Counted from the stretch's first letter, positions 42,459 through 52,195 are shown. The stretch: 64,000 nucleotides of DNA from Aestuariispira insulae (GCF_003385955.1 NZ_QRDW01000008.1:1-64000); one strand, 5' to 3'. Notes: generated by a model not told the origin, from the sequence alone. Program-made: numbers and translations.

Positions 42459-43429
42459 GAAAACAGCATGCCGATCATAACCTGACCCGGGATCAGGCGC
42501 TCAGCCTGGCAGAGCATCATGTTGCGGACATGCCGGGATTGATGATCGAGGCTGAAAGGGTCGCCGCCACGGTGGATCAGGGCATTCACGGGCGACGGCG
42601 TACCGGCCAGGGCGAAAGCTTCTGGCAATATCGGGCCTTTCACCAGGGGGATAGTGCGGCCCAGGTGGATTGGCGGCGTTCCGCAAAATCAGACAGTCTT
42701 TACGTACGGGAATCCGAATGGGAGGCGTCCCAGACCGTTTGGGCCTGGCGCGATTCCTCCCCATCCATGGCGTTCCGGTCGGTGCGCGGCCTGCCGACCA
42801 AGCTGGACCGGGCGACAGTCCTGACCCTGGGGCTGGCGATCCTGCTGCTGCGCTCTGGCGAGCGGATCGGTTTAATGGATGGCGTGACCCGCGCGGGGTC
42901 CGGCAAGGCCACCCTGCACCGGCTGGCCGAAGCGTTGACCCTGACACCGGGCAAGGTGGCGGGCATTGGCGCGGATACCCTGGAACGTGGCCTGTCGGAG
43001 AGTTTGCCGGCACCGCTGCCCCTGCCGCCTTTTGGCCAGGTGGTCCTGATCAGTGATTTCCTGGCGCCGATGGACAAGCTGCTGGGCATGATGGAGGCGA
43101 TGGCCGACCGGCGGCAAAAAGGCCTGTTATGGCTAATCACGGATCCTGCGGAAGAGGCCTTGCCCTATCGTGGTCGGGTGCGGTTCTCCGGCCTGGAGGA
43201 GGAGGGTATGCTGCTGGTCCGCAAGGCGCAGTCACTGCGCAGCGAATATCGGGAAAAACGCCATGCCCATTATGCTGCCCTTCGAGACCAGGCGCGGCGG
43301 TTGGGCTGGCAGTGGCTGGAACATCGGACGGATATGCCCGCGGAAACCGCTTTGCTGGCGGCATTTCAGTCACTCAGCCATGATCGGGGCGGTGCGGATT
43401 GGCAGGCACGCGCGGGAGAACATGGATGA
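42455..43429 (+). CDS. DUF58 family protein of the MoxR operon
   Basis: A 324-residue DUF58 protein, the usual companion of MoxR ATPases. The conserved segment GQGESFWQYRAFHQGDSAAQVDWRRSAKSD (only its pattern GES...DWRRSA is cited) is at about residues 50-80, with the diagnostic D-x-R. DUF58 proteins have a von Willebrand A-related fold and are thought to bind the MoxR partner. It starts with a TTG overlapping the moxR stop. Its last codon overlaps the next gene's ATG by 4 bases. No membrane helix is obvious, in contrast to the next two proteins. Confidence 0.88.
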   Translation: MRKQHADHNLTRDQALSLAEHHVADMPGLMIEAERVAATVDQGIHGRRRTGQGESFWQYRAFHQGDSAAQVDWRRSAKSDSLYVRESEWEASQTVWAWRDSSPSMAFRSVRGLPTKLDRATVLTLGLAILLLRSGERIGLMDGVTRAGSGKATLHRLAEALTLTPGKVAGIGADTLERGLSESLPAPLPLPPFGQVVLISDFLAPMDKLLGMMEAMADRRQKGLLWLITDPAEEALPYRGRVRFSGLEEEGMLLVRKAQSLRSEYREKRHAHYAALRDQARRLGWQWLEHRTDMPAETALLAAFQSLSHDRGGADWQARAGEHG

Positions 43430-46200
43430 TCAGTTTCGGCGCGCTCAGTTTCATTGAACCCTGGCTTTTGCTGGGGCTGTTGGGGCTGCCTCTGCTCTGG
43501 TGGCTGCTCCGGGTGACGCCGCCGGCGCCAAAGCAACTGCATTTTCCGGCCATCCGCCTGCTCTTCGGTCTGAATGCTACGGAACAGACCAGCGCCGACG
43601 CCCCCTGGTGGCTTGTGCTGTTGCGGCTGGTGGCTGTGGCTCTGCTGATCGTGGCCTGCGCGCATCCCCTGATGAATGATAACCGGACCCTGAAAGGCCA
43701 GGGGCCGCTGGTGTTGGTGGTTGAAAACGGCTGGACTGCTGCAAAGGGCTGGACCGGTCGTATGGATGCTTTGAGCGCGATTGTTGACCTGGCCGGGCGT
43801 GAGGAGAGGGGGGTGATCACGGTGAGCACGGCCCCTGGCGCGGATGGCGAAGTGCCTGCCGCGCGCCAGATGAACCATGATGATGCTTTGAGCTGGCTGA
43901 AATCCCTGCAGCCATTCCCGTGGCCGGGTGATCCGGAGGCGGCGGTTGACGCGGTTGAAGAGGCATTGTCTGAAGGGCCCGCGAATGTGGTTTGGGCCGG
44001 TAGTGGGCTGATGCCGATGGAAGGGGCGGGATTATTCGGCCGCCTCCAACGCTATGGCACTATCAAGATTCTCACGCCGGAAAGTCAGGCCTTGCCGGCC
44101 TTTGTGGCGGTGGAACGCGGGGCGGCCGGTCATCCGACGGTGCGTATCAGCCGGGCTTCGGACAGTTTTCCTCAGCAGCTGGCCGTTTTGGCGCGTGGCG
44201 CTGACGGACGGGTTCTGATGCGCCAAGATGTGACCATGGCACAAGGGGAGAAATCCCGGGAGCTGGCTCTGGAATTGCCGCAGGCGATTGAAACGCAGTT
44301 GGCCTATATCGAGGTCCAGGGCGAGCGGCATGCCGGCGCGGTCTACCTTCTGGATACACTTTGGGATCGGGTGGCGGTCGGTTTGGCGCAAAATGTAGCG
44401 GCAGGCAGTTCGCTGACGTTGCTGTCGGATAATTATTACCTCACGCGGGCCTTGGCACCCGAGGCTGAGATGAGCCAGGCTCCTGTGGACATCCTGGTTC
44501 GGTCGGGGCAGGGCATGATTGTGCTGCCGGATGCGGTAGCCCTGGCAGAAGAAGAGCGGGAGATGCTGGACCGCTGGACCCGCGATGGCGGGGTCTTGGT
44601 GCGGTTTGCCGGGCCCAGGCTTTCCCATCATCCCGACGACGGGTTGCTGCCGGTGACTCTGCGACAGGGCGGCCGGATACAGGATGGGGCCATGCAGTGG
44701 GGCAGTGCAGTCAAGTTGGGCGCGTTTTCCGATGACGGGCCCTTTGCCGGTTTGGAACCGTCTGAAGATGTGACCGTCACTCGTCAGGTTTTGGCGCAAC
44801 CGGGCCCGGATCTGGCTGCGCGCACCTGGGCGGAACTGGATGACGGAACCCCCTTAGTGACCGGCAGGCGACTGGGCAAGGGCTGGCTGGTTCTGTTCCA
44901 CACCACGGCGAATGCGGACTGGTCCAGCTTGGCGCTTTCGGGGTTATTTGTGGAAATGCTGGAACGTCTGGGCCGTCTTTCCTCCAGCAGCCAGACCACC
45001 TTGGGTGACGAGATCAAGCTGCTGCCACCGCTAAAAACACTGGATGCGTTTGGAGAATTGGGGCCGCCGCTCAAATCCGCACGGGCATTGCCCGTCGAAG
45101 ACGGCGAAGACGGTGCCGGAACGGAAGGCGGCCTCTCTGCCCTGTTCCCGCCGGGGCTTTATGGCTCGGAAGGGTTTGGTAGAGCTGTGAATGTCATGGA
45201 TCATATGACGGTACCGGAGCGGCTCTCGGATATTCCCCCAGGTGTGGAACTGGATGGCTATCGAACCGATGCGGGCTTTGATCTGCAACCCTGGCTGCTG
45301 GTATCGGCGCTGCTTCTGGTCTTGCTGGATGCCTGGCTGTCCCTCTATCTGCGCGGACAATTGACCGCGGTCCGGACCGCGGTACCGGTTTTGGCACTGA
45401 TCCTGGTCGGGATTGTGCAACCCGGCAGCGGGCAGGCCCAGCAAACCGTGATTTCCCCGGCCGCAGCTCCGGGCGCCAACAATCCCCGGGAAGCATTTGC
45501 GTTGGCGGCGTCGGGTGGCACCGCGCTTGCTTATGTGGTTACCGGCAACGATCAGGTGGACCGGATCAGCCAGGAAGGCCTGGAAGGGCTGGGCCGGGTG
45601 CTGAACCAGCGCACCGCCGTGGAGGCGACCCAGCCGATTGGGGTAGATCTGGTCCAGGATGATCTTTCATTCTTTCCGTTGCTCTATTGGCCGATCACCC
45701 CGGACCAGCCGGATCTTAGCCGGACGGCGGTTGAAAATCTCAATCAATTTATGGCGGCGGGTGGCACGATCCTGATTGATACCCGCTCCAAGAATCCCAA
45801 TAGCCTGCTGGATTCGGAGCGCAGCGAACTTTGGCGACTGACGCGGGGGCTGGATATTCCGCCTTTGACCAAGATCCCGGCTGGGCATGTTTTGACCAAA
45901 TCCTTTTACCTGCTGCAGGAATTTCCAGGCCGTTGGCAGGATGGCGGCCTTTGGGTCGAGCCGCAGGGGCGCGGCGCCAATGACGGCGTGTCCCGGATGG
46001 TGATTGGCAATGCGGATTGGGCCGGGGCCTGGGCGTTGGATTCCTATGGGCGACCGCGTTTTGCGACCGTGCCCGGTGGTGAGAGGCAGCGAGAAATTGC
46101 CTATCGGTTCGGGGTCAATCTGGTGATGTATATGCTGACCGGAAATTACAAAGCCGACCAGGTGCATGTGCCGGCGATTTTGGAACGGCTGGGGCAATAG
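43426..46200 (+). CDS. BatA-like N-terminal / DUF4159 membrane protein
   Basis: The 924-residue protein begins with two membrane helices in a BatA/aerotolerance-operon N-terminal domain (residues about 5-85; FIEPWLLLGLLGLPLLWWLL), then a long periplasmic-type middle part, a membrane helix near 620-640, a second near 650-672 and a C-terminal DUF4159 domain (about 690-920), which belongs to the glutamine-amidotransferase-like fold. The combination is common in alphaproteobacterial MoxR operons. It could be a membrane receptor or assembly partner for the MoxR ATPase. Its ATG overlaps the DUF58 stop by 4 bases. The ORF is unusually long because of the fusion. Confidence 0.85.
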   Translation: MISFGALSFIEPWLLLGLLGLPLLWWLLRVTPPAPKQLHFPAIRLLFGLNATEQTSADAPWWLVLLRLVAVALLIVACAHPLMNDNRTLKGQGPLVLVVENGWTAAKGWTGRMDALSAIVDLAGREERGVITVSTAPGADGEVPAARQMNHDDALSWLKSLQPFPWPGDPEAAVDAVEEALSEGPANVVWAGSGLMPMEGAGLFGRLQRYGTIKILTPESQALPAFVAVERGAAGHPTVRISRASDSFPQQLAVLARGADGRVLMRQDVTMAQGEKSRELALELPQAIETQLAYIEVQGERHAGAVYLLDTLWDRVAVGLAQNVAAGSSLTLLSDNYYLTRALAPEAEMSQAPVDILVRSGQGMIVLPDAVALAEEEREMLDRWTRDGGVLVRFAGPRLSHHPDDGLLPVTLRQGGRIQDGAMQWGSAVKLGAFSDDGPFAGLEPSEDVTVTRQVLAQPGPDLAARTWAELDDGTPLVTGRRLGKGWLVLFHTTANADWSSLALSGLFVEMLERLGRLSSSSQTTLGDEIKLLPPLKTLDAFGELGPPLKSARALPVEDGEDGAGTEGGLSALFPPGLYGSEGFGRAVNVMDHMTVPERLSDIPPGVELDGYRTDAGFDLQPWLLVSALLLVLLDAWLSLYLRGQLTAVRTAVPVLALILVGIVQPGSGQAQQTVISPAAAPGANNPREAFALAASGGTALAYVVTGNDQVDRISQEGLEGLGRVLNQRTAVEATQPIGVDLVQDDLSFFPLLYWPITPDQPDLSRTAVENLNQFMAAGGTILIDTRSKNPNSLLDSERSELWRLTRGLDIPPLTKIPAGHVLTKSFYLLQEFPGRWQDGGLWVEPQGRGANDGVSRMVIGNADWAGAWALDSYGRPRFATVPGGERQREIAYRFGVNLVMYMLTGNYKADQVHVPAILERLGQ

Positions 46201-46214
46201 GGGATGATGGGATC

Positions 46215-48302
46215 GTGAATACCGCAAGCATTGCCTGGTCACCGATGGTCTCGCCTGAGATCCTGGCGGCGCTTGGCCTCTTATGTCTGCTGACCGGAAT
46301 CTATGCTATGGTCCGCCGGGCCAGAGGCAGCATGGTCAGGATCTTTGTTTTTGCAGCCATCCTGGTGGTATTGGCCGATCCCAGTCTGGTTCTGGAACAG
46401 CGGGAGACCCGCAAAGATGTGGCGCTGATCATGGTGGACCGGACGCCGTCCCAGGGTTTGGGGGCGCGGGCTGAACAGACCGACGCCGCAGAAAAGGCCT
46501 TACTTGAAAGCCTGGCCATCCATGAAGATACGCTTGAGATCCGCAGGGTGACCCTGCGTCATGACAATCTGGCGGAAGGCCGGCGCGGGACCAGGCTGCA
46601 TGATGCCCTGCGCGAAGCCGTTGCCGACATCCCGCGCCAGCGCCTGGCGGGTACAATCATCATCTCGGACGGCCAGATCCACGATGTGCCGCCAGTTGAG
46701 GAGATTGAGGGCCAGCGCCAGGTGAGTGCGCCCGTTCATGTGTTATTGACCGGCAGCGCGCGGGACCATGACCGCAGGCTGGTGGTGGTCAAGGCACCGG
46801 GCTATGGCGTGGTCGGCGAACAGGCGACCCTGACCGTGCGGGTGGAAGACAGCCGCATGGCGGAAGGCCAGGCCGGTCTGGTCCTGAAAGTAGCGGGCGA
46901 ACGGGAGCGCCGGATCAATGTGCCGCTGGGCCGGGATGTGCAGCTGGAAGTGCCGCTGGAACGGCGCGGCAAAATGCTGATCTCGCTGGCAACGGATGTG
47001 GTCGATGGGGAATTGCTGGCGGAAAACAACCGCGCGCTGGTCACGGTGAATGCAGTGCGTGACCGGTTGCGGGTGCTGCTGGTGTCTGGGGTGCCGCATC
47101 CGGGCGAGCGGACCTGGCGCAATCTTTTAAAGGCGGACCCTTCGGTGGATCTGGTGCATTTCACCATCTTGCGCCCACCGGAAAAACAGGATGGCACCCC
47201 GATCCATGAGCTGTCGCTGATTGCCTTTCCGACCCGGGAGCTGTTCCAGAACAAATTGGAAGAATTTGATCTGATAGTTTTTGACCGTTATCGCCGCCGG
47301 GGCGTGCTGCCGTCGCTTTATTTACGCAATATCGTTGAATTTGTCCGCAATGGCGGGGCGCTGCTGGAAGTGGTCGGCCCTGGATTTGCCGGGCCGATGA
47401 GCCTTTATCGCACCGCCATGGGCGAGATATTGCCAGGTGAGCCGACCGGGGCGGTGATTGAGCGAGGCTTTAAACCGGCCCTGACCGGCGATGGCCTGCG
47501 TCATCCGATCACGGCGCGCCTGCCCGGCGGGCCGGTGATCTCCCTGGAAGATGACATCCGTTGGGGCCGGTGGTACCGCCAGATTGAAGTGCGGCCCAGA
47601 GGCGGCAATGTGTTGATGGCCGGGCTGGATGACAATCCTTTGCTGGTGGTCGACCGGGTTGGCAAGGGCCGTGTCGCGCAATTGACCAGTGACCAGATCT
47701 GGCTCTGGGCCAGGGGCTATGAAGGCGGCGGGCCTTATGCGGAACTGATCCGTCGTCTGGCCCATTGGCTGATGAAGGAACCGGAACTGGAAGAAAACGA
47801 TCTGCGGGCCACGGTCCGGGATGGGCATATGCAAATTGAGCTTCGCAGCCTGCTGCCGATTGCACCTTCGGTCGACATCTATAAGCCGGATGGCAGCAAA
47901 GAGACACTGACCCTGAAACATACGGGCAATGGCCGCTATCAGGGCGGGGTTGGCGTTGATCAGAACGGCATTTACCGGGTGACGGACGAAACCCATGAGG
48001 TGTTGGCGGCGGTTGGCGGGGCAGCGGGGCTGGAACTGGCGGAAGTGATCTCCACCGATGCCCAGGTCGCGCCTTTGGTGAAGGCAAGCCAGGGGTCGGT
48101 GCGCTGGATCGACAACCGGGTACCGGATATCAGGTTGCGGCGCACACTGAGCGCTAGCGCGGGGAATGACTGGATCGGTCTGCGGCGCAATGAGGATCAT
48201 GTGGTAACCGGCTTGCAGGTGGTTTCCCTGTTGCCGGCCTGGGTCTCGCTCTCGGTTCTTCTGGCGCTGCTGCTGCTCGCCTGGCGGCGGGAAGCGGAAT
48301 AA
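46215..48302 (+). CDS. Membrane protein with glutamine-amidotransferase-like domain, MoxR operon
   Basis: The 695-residue protein has two N-terminal helices (about 17-33 and 38-56), a von Willebrand A-like segment (residues about 65-190; VALIMVDRTPS and GTIIISDGQ, a metal-site pattern), a GATase1-like region (about 285-500; LRVLLVSGVPHPGE, FVRNGGALLEVVGPGF) and a C-terminal helix (about 672-690). It is the fourth gene of the MoxR operon and, like the DUF4159 protein, probably projects into the periplasm. The start is a GTG; an ATG ten codons later is possible. Role is inferred from neighbours. Confidence 0.8.
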   Translation: MNTASIAWSPMVSPEILAALGLLCLLTGIYAMVRRARGSMVRIFVFAAILVVLADPSLVLEQRETRKDVALIMVDRTPSQGLGARAEQTDAAEKALLESLAIHEDTLEIRRVTLRHDNLAEGRRGTRLHDALREAVADIPRQRLAGTIIISDGQIHDVPPVEEIEGQRQVSAPVHVLLTGSARDHDRRLVVVKAPGYGVVGEQATLTVRVEDSRMAEGQAGLVLKVAGERERRINVPLGRDVQLEVPLERRGKMLISLATDVVDGELLAENNRALVTVNAVRDRLRVLLVSGVPHPGERTWRNLLKADPSVDLVHFTILRPPEKQDGTPIHELSLIAFPTRELFQNKLEEFDLIVFDRYRRRGVLPSLYLRNIVEFVRNGGALLEVVGPGFAGPMSLYRTAMGEILPGEPTGAVIERGFKPALTGDGLRHPITARLPGGPVISLEDDIRWGRWYRQIEVRPRGGNVLMAGLDDNPLLVVDRVGKGRVAQLTSDQIWLWARGYEGGGPYAELIRRLAHWLMKEPELEENDLRATVRDGHMQIELRSLLPIAPSVDIYKPDGSKETLTLKHTGNGRYQGGVGVDQNGIYRVTDETHEVLAAVGGAAGLELAEVISTDAQVAPLVKASQGSVRWIDNRVPDIRLRRTLSASAGNDWIGLRRNEDHVVTGLQVVSLLPAWVSLSVLLALLLLAWRREAE

Positions 48303-48417
48303 AAAGTCATTTCGCCCGATTTTGCGTAGTATTTGACGCAAATTTACTTGACCGGATGCCGCGCTGCACACAGAGTCGGCCTGTTGCAACCGGGGTTGAA
48401 ACTGTGCGGGTTAGAGA

Positions 48418-49602
48418 ATGAACATAACGTCCAATGACAGCGGCCAAGCCGCGCGAATGGAATGGGGACGGGATGCCAGGAAATTCTGGTATCTGGAAGA
48501 AGAATGCACCTATCTGAATCATGGCGCTTATGGAGCCATATCCAGGCCAGTCATGGAAGCGGCGGAAAAAACGCGGCACGGGATCGAGCGCCAGCCGACC
48601 CGCTATCTCCGGGAAGAGCTGATCCCGCAATTACGTGGTTCCGCCAGCTTGTTGGGCAGTTACCTGGGCGGCAATGGCGAAGACCTTGTCTTTGTCGATA
48701 ACGCCACGACCGGCGTGAATGCGATTTTGCGATCCCTGGCGCTGTTGCCCGGCGACGAGATTGTCACCACGGATCATTGTTATGGCGCGGTTCTGCGCAC
48801 CCTCGAATTTGTTGCCGAACGAGCAGGCGCACGGATCATCTATGCCAAAGTGCCTTTCCCGGTCAGGGATCCGGGTGATGCGACCGAGGCGATCGTCGGC
48901 AAGCTCAGCCCGCGCACCAGGCTTGTAGTGATTGACCATGTGACCTCGCCAACCGCGGTGAAATTACCGATTGCGGACATTATCGATGAATGCCAGGACA
49001 GGGCCATCCCGGTTCTGGTGGATGGTGCCCATGCGCCGGGCATGTTGAATTTGAAACTGAACGAGCTGGGGGCGACCTGGTATGTGGGCAATGCCCATAA
49101 ATGGCTGGGGGCGCCGCGCGGCTGTGGCTTCATCTGGACCGATCCAGACCGGCAGCACCGTTTGCGCCCGACCACGATCAGCCATTTTATCGGCGACGGC
49201 TATAATATGGCCTTTGACTGGCCGGGTACTAAGGATTTCACCCCCTATCTTTCGATCAAGGATGCGATTGTCTTCCGCGCCGGTTGGGGGGAAAAGGAAA
49301 TCTATCAATATTGCCGGACTTTGGTGCGTGATGGCGCGAACCTGCTAAGTGAGGCCTGGGGTACGGAGCGTGGTGAGTCCGACAGGATGAGCGGCTTTAT
49401 GGCCACGGTTGCCTGGCCGGGTTCCGAACCGGCCAAGGATGATGCCGCCTTGACTTTGATCCGCAAATTCCGCGACGAACATGGTATCGAGGTTGCGGTC
49501 AAACCCTTTGCCGGGAAATTGTGGGTCCGGACCTGCGCCTATATCTACAGCGAACTTGGTGATTTCGAAAAACTGGCCAATGCGGGCCGGGCCTATCTGT
49601 GA
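48418..49602 (+). CDS. Class V PLP-dependent aminotransferase-like enzyme
   Basis: A 394-residue fold-type I PLP enzyme of the isopenicillin-N-epimerase/cysteine-desulfurase superfamily. LNHGAYGAISRPV is at about 33-45, DHVTSPTAVKLPI carries a strand near the cofactor, VDGAHAPGM holds the conserved Asp-x-x-His, and the PLP lysine is in NAHKWLGAPRG (about residue 226). The catalytic cysteine loop of NifS/SufS desulfurases is not seen, so a desulfurase is unlikely; epimerase, lyase or selenocysteine-related activities remain. It starts 115 bases after the MoxR operon on the same strand and may be independent. Confidence 0.87.
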   Translation: MNITSNDSGQAARMEWGRDARKFWYLEEECTYLNHGAYGAISRPVMEAAEKTRHGIERQPTRYLREELIPQLRGSASLLGSYLGGNGEDLVFVDNATTGVNAILRSLALLPGDEIVTTDHCYGAVLRTLEFVAERAGARIIYAKVPFPVRDPGDATEAIVGKLSPRTRLVVIDHVTSPTAVKLPIADIIDECQDRAIPVLVDGAHAPGMLNLKLNELGATWYVGNAHKWLGAPRGCGFIWTDPDRQHRLRPTTISHFIGDGYNMAFDWPGTKDFTPYLSIKDAIVFRAGWGEKEIYQYCRTLVRDGANLLSEAWGTERGESDRMSGFMATVAWPGSEPAKDDAALTLIRKFRDEHGIEVAVKPFAGKLWVRTCAYIYSELGDFEKLANAGRAYL

Positions 49603-49611
49603 CCAGGGCAT

Positions 49612-49653
49612 GAAAAACCCCGGAAAGCCGGATGGCGGTTTCCGGGGCAAAAA
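49612..49653 (-). terminator. Terminator of the HAD hydrolase gene
   Basis: A 9-base-pair stem CCCCGGAAA / TTTCCGGGG (49618-49626 and 49639-49647). On the minus strand it is followed by TTTTTC, so it ends the HAD transcript; on the plus strand the hairpin is followed by an A-run and would be weak for the aminotransferase gene. Confidence 0.75.
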
Positions 49654-49669
49654 TTAGCGCTGTTATCTT

Positions 49670-50524
49670 TTACCAGACGAACCGGGCCACCGAGTATTTC
49701 GGCGTGATCGCGTAAATATCAAACAGGTTGGCCAGCGCCACTTCGTTGGGCGGGTTGCCCACTTCATCGGCATGGATGCCGCCGCAGACAAACAAACCAT
49801 CCCCGCCCGCGTCATTGGCGCCCTTGATATCATGGCGCAGAGAATCCCCGATGCCTAAGATGCGGGTGCAATCGGGGGCCAGCGCCTTGCAATGGTCGTA
49901 GGTTTCTTTCTGTGGCTTGCCGTGCCAGCGCACAGGCCCGCCCATTTCTTCATAAGTTTTGGCCACCATGCCGGGACACATGTTCAATGTGCCGTCGGGT
50001 GCCACACTGACCAGATCCGGGTTGGCGCAGATCAGCGGCAGGTTGCGGGTCACGGCCTTTTCCAGGATCGGGCGGTAAAAATCCAAATCCCCCTGGTCGG
50101 TGCCGGTGCAGAGGATGAAATCGGCATCATCGATATCATCCACCTTCTGTTTGTCGGAACCATCGGTCACAGCGTTGGAATCGTCATTCCAGCTGAAAAT
50201 CACATAATTTTTGCCGAGAGCCGCATAGAAAGGATCTTTGGGCTCGAGGAAATTGCGATGGACCATCTCGCCGGAGGTGACCACATGATCATAATAATCC
50301 GGCTTTACCCCCATCCGTTCCATGCGGGCAAAGGAATCCTCCACCCGTTTTCCGGAATTAGACAGGATGATCACCCGCTTATTGGCCTCATGCAGTTTGG
50401 CCAATGCTTCCAATGCGCCGTCATGGGCGGTTTCGCCATTATGGATGACGCCCCATTGGTCGATCAGGAAAAGGTCGTAATCGTCGACGATCTCGGAAAG
50501 GCCGCTGACCAGATTTGTGCTCAT
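49670..50524 (-). CDS. TIGR01459-type HAD-superfamily hydrolase
   Basis: A 284-residue class IIA HAD phosphatase. Motif I is LFLIDQWGVIHNG (nucleophile Asp at about 22), motif II is LSNSGKR, and motif III/IV is GIGDSLRHDIKGANDAG. The middle cap domain is the C2 type that also binds nucleotide or sugar phosphates. The pattern DxWGVxxxG and the length fit the TIGR01459 family, common in alphaproteobacteria and without a known substrate. It is the last gene of a minus-strand run with the EAL protein and pyrD, 49 bases after the EAL stop. Confidence 0.88.
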   Translation of the reverse strand: MSTNLVSGLSEIVDDYDLFLIDQWGVIHNGETAHDGALEALAKLHEANKRVIILSNSGKRVEDSFARMERMGVKPDYYDHVVTSGEMVHRNFLEPKDPFYAALGKNYVIFSWNDDSNAVTDGSDKQKVDDIDDADFILCTGTDQGDLDFYRPILEKAVTRNLPLICANPDLVSVAPDGTLNMCPGMVAKTYEEMGGPVRWHGKPQKETYDHCKALAPDCTRILGIGDSLRHDIKGANDAGGDGLFVCGGIHADEVGNPPNEVALANLFDIYAITPKYSVARFVW

Positions 50525-50572
50525 GATGCGAAATAAGTCCCTATTGGGTAAAAGACGAATGGCAAAGGCCGA

Positions 50573-52087
50573 TCAGATTGCCCGCATGCCGGTGGTGGGG
50601 TCCTTGCTGATCCGTGGTTCGCCGAACAAGAAACCCTGACCATAATCAATATTGAAGTCGAGCAGTTCAATCAACATTTGCTCGGTCTCGATATTTTCAA
50701 CGATCATATCGATACCCTTGTCATCCAACTGCTGTTTGAAGCTGCGAATCTCGCCGCCGGCAGGGCTTTCCTTGAACCGGTTGATCAGGGCCTTGGCGTC
50801 AACCTTGACGAAATGGAAATGATGACGCTGCAATTCTTTGAAATCCAGGTCGAAATCGGTGACGCTGTTCAAGGCGAAGCGGTAACCCATCCGGCCCAGG
50901 CGGTCCATCTGCGGGCTCAGTCCATTCAGGTCGTCCGGCACATCGCCCTGTTTCAGTTCCATGACCAGGCTGGGGGCCAGATCCTGATGGCTTTCCATAT
51001 AACTGATGAATTCCTTCAGGAATTTTTCATCGCCCAAGCTGTAGGGCGAGACATTGCAGAAAAAGGCCATGGAATAATCATGGGCGCGCACCTTGCGCAG
51101 CAACTGGACCGATCGGAAGAGCAGCATATTGTCGATGGCTGCGACCAGTCCTTCTTTCTCGGCCACTGGCATATATTCCTGGGGCTTGATCACCGCGCCA
51201 TCGGCGGCCCGGATCCGGCTGAAACACTCATAAAACCGGCGCTTGCGCTGGGGCAGGCTGACAATAGGCTGTAAATAGAGGTCGATCCGGTCATGGCGCA
51301 GGCCTTCACGCACCGTGTCCAGAAGGGCGCTGTCGCTGCCCTTGCCGACAATGCGCAGGCCCCGGCGCTTTGGCTTGACCGGTTCCGGGGCGGGTGCGCT
51401 CTCGGTTTTGCGGCCATAAAGGCCATCATCATTATAAAGCTGTTCGACCAGGGAATGCAGCACCTTCACCTCGGCCTCCATATCCTGGAGCTCCTTGGTC
51501 TGCAGGCCAGACTGGCCTCCTGCCTTTTGCACTTGGCGTTGTTCGGGGAAGAGGGGTTCATCCTCATCTTCCGGTGCGTTGTGCAATGGCGGCCGTTCGG
51601 GACGGGCATCGGGCAGTGGCATTTCCCGGTGCATCCTGTCGGGACGGGGGGGCACCTGCCGGGGCGCGGCCTGTCTTGGCATGGGCTGCGGCGGGCGGTC
51701 CTCGGCAGGGGCCGGGCGACTGGATGGGAAATCACTGCCGCTGACCGGCGGATCGGGGCGGAAAAAATCTTCACTGTCCGAAATCGGATTGCGCGGGGCG
51801 GGGCGTCGACCACCCTGGCTCCTGATATCGGCCAGCGCCTGCTGCAATTCCTCTTTTTGCAGGTCGTAGGCCTTTTTTAAGGCCAGCATGCGGCGCACGG
51901 TCTGGGCGTCATTCTGGCGGCGGGTGAAAATCTCATGGGCCAGCGCACAGGCCATGAAACTGACGATGGCCAACAGGATCGCAATGCCGCCCGCCGTCTC
52001 CGGCAAGAGCGCAGGCAAAAGCAGCGCGATCATCGCCGCGAGCAGCGCATATCCAGCGATCAAGATGCCATGCCAGGCTGTTTTCAT
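50573..52087 (-). CDS. Degenerate EAL-domain protein with membrane anchor (TipF-like)
   Basis: A 504-residue protein: two N-terminal membrane helices (about 5-25 and 32-52), a coiled coil (about 58-90), a proline/arginine-rich linker (95-180), another helix pair (195-220), and an EAL domain (260-493). The EAL signature glutamate is in YECFSRIR (287) and the asparagine (345), a glutamate (377) and VENIET (463-468) remain, but the catalytic DDFG is replaced by LNSVTD (406-411), so c-di-GMP breakdown is unlikely. This layout matches TipF, a flagellum-assembly scaffold in alphaproteobacteria that binds but does not degrade c-di-GMP. A longer start at 52165 is possible but lies just after a TATAAT. 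Confidence 0.75.
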   Translation of the reverse strand: MKTAWHGILIAGYALLAAMIALLLPALLPETAGGIAILLAIVSFMACALAHEIFTRRQNDAQTVRRMLALKKAYDLQKEELQQALADIRSQGGRRPAPRNPISDSEDFFRPDPPVSGSDFPSSRPAPAEDRPPQPMPRQAAPRQVPPRPDRMHREMPLPDARPERPPLHNAPEDEDEPLFPEQRQVQKAGGQSGLQTKELQDMEAEVKVLHSLVEQLYNDDGLYGRKTESAPAPEPVKPKRRGLRIVGKGSDSALLDTVREGLRHDRIDLYLQPIVSLPQRKRRFYECFSRIRAADGAVIKPQEYMPVAEKEGLVAAIDNMLLFRSVQLLRKVRAHDYSMAFFCNVSPYSLGDEKFLKEFISYMESHQDLAPSLVMELKQGDVPDDLNGLSPQMDRLGRMGYRFALNSVTDFDLDFKELQRHHFHFVKVDAKALINRFKESPAGGEIRSFKQQLDDKGIDMIVENIETEQMLIELLDFNIDYGQGFLFGEPRISKDPTTGMRAI

Positions 52088-52171
52088 TCTACCCCCGGGC
52101 CCAAAGCCGAAAGCAAACCGAAAACCTGCGAAACCCTCCCGCCTCGCAAGTTTTTGCTTCTTCATACCACT

Positions 52172-52177
52172 ATTATA
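52172..52177 (-). promoter_or_regulatory. TATAAT -10-like hexamer ahead of the EAL gene
   Basis: On the minus strand a perfect TATAAT lies just upstream of an ATG at 52165. If it is the -10 element, transcription would begin at about that ATG and the 52087 start would be used. The matching -35 region is weak. Confidence 0.4.
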
Positions 52178-52195
52178 ACGAAATCAAGCCGTTGG

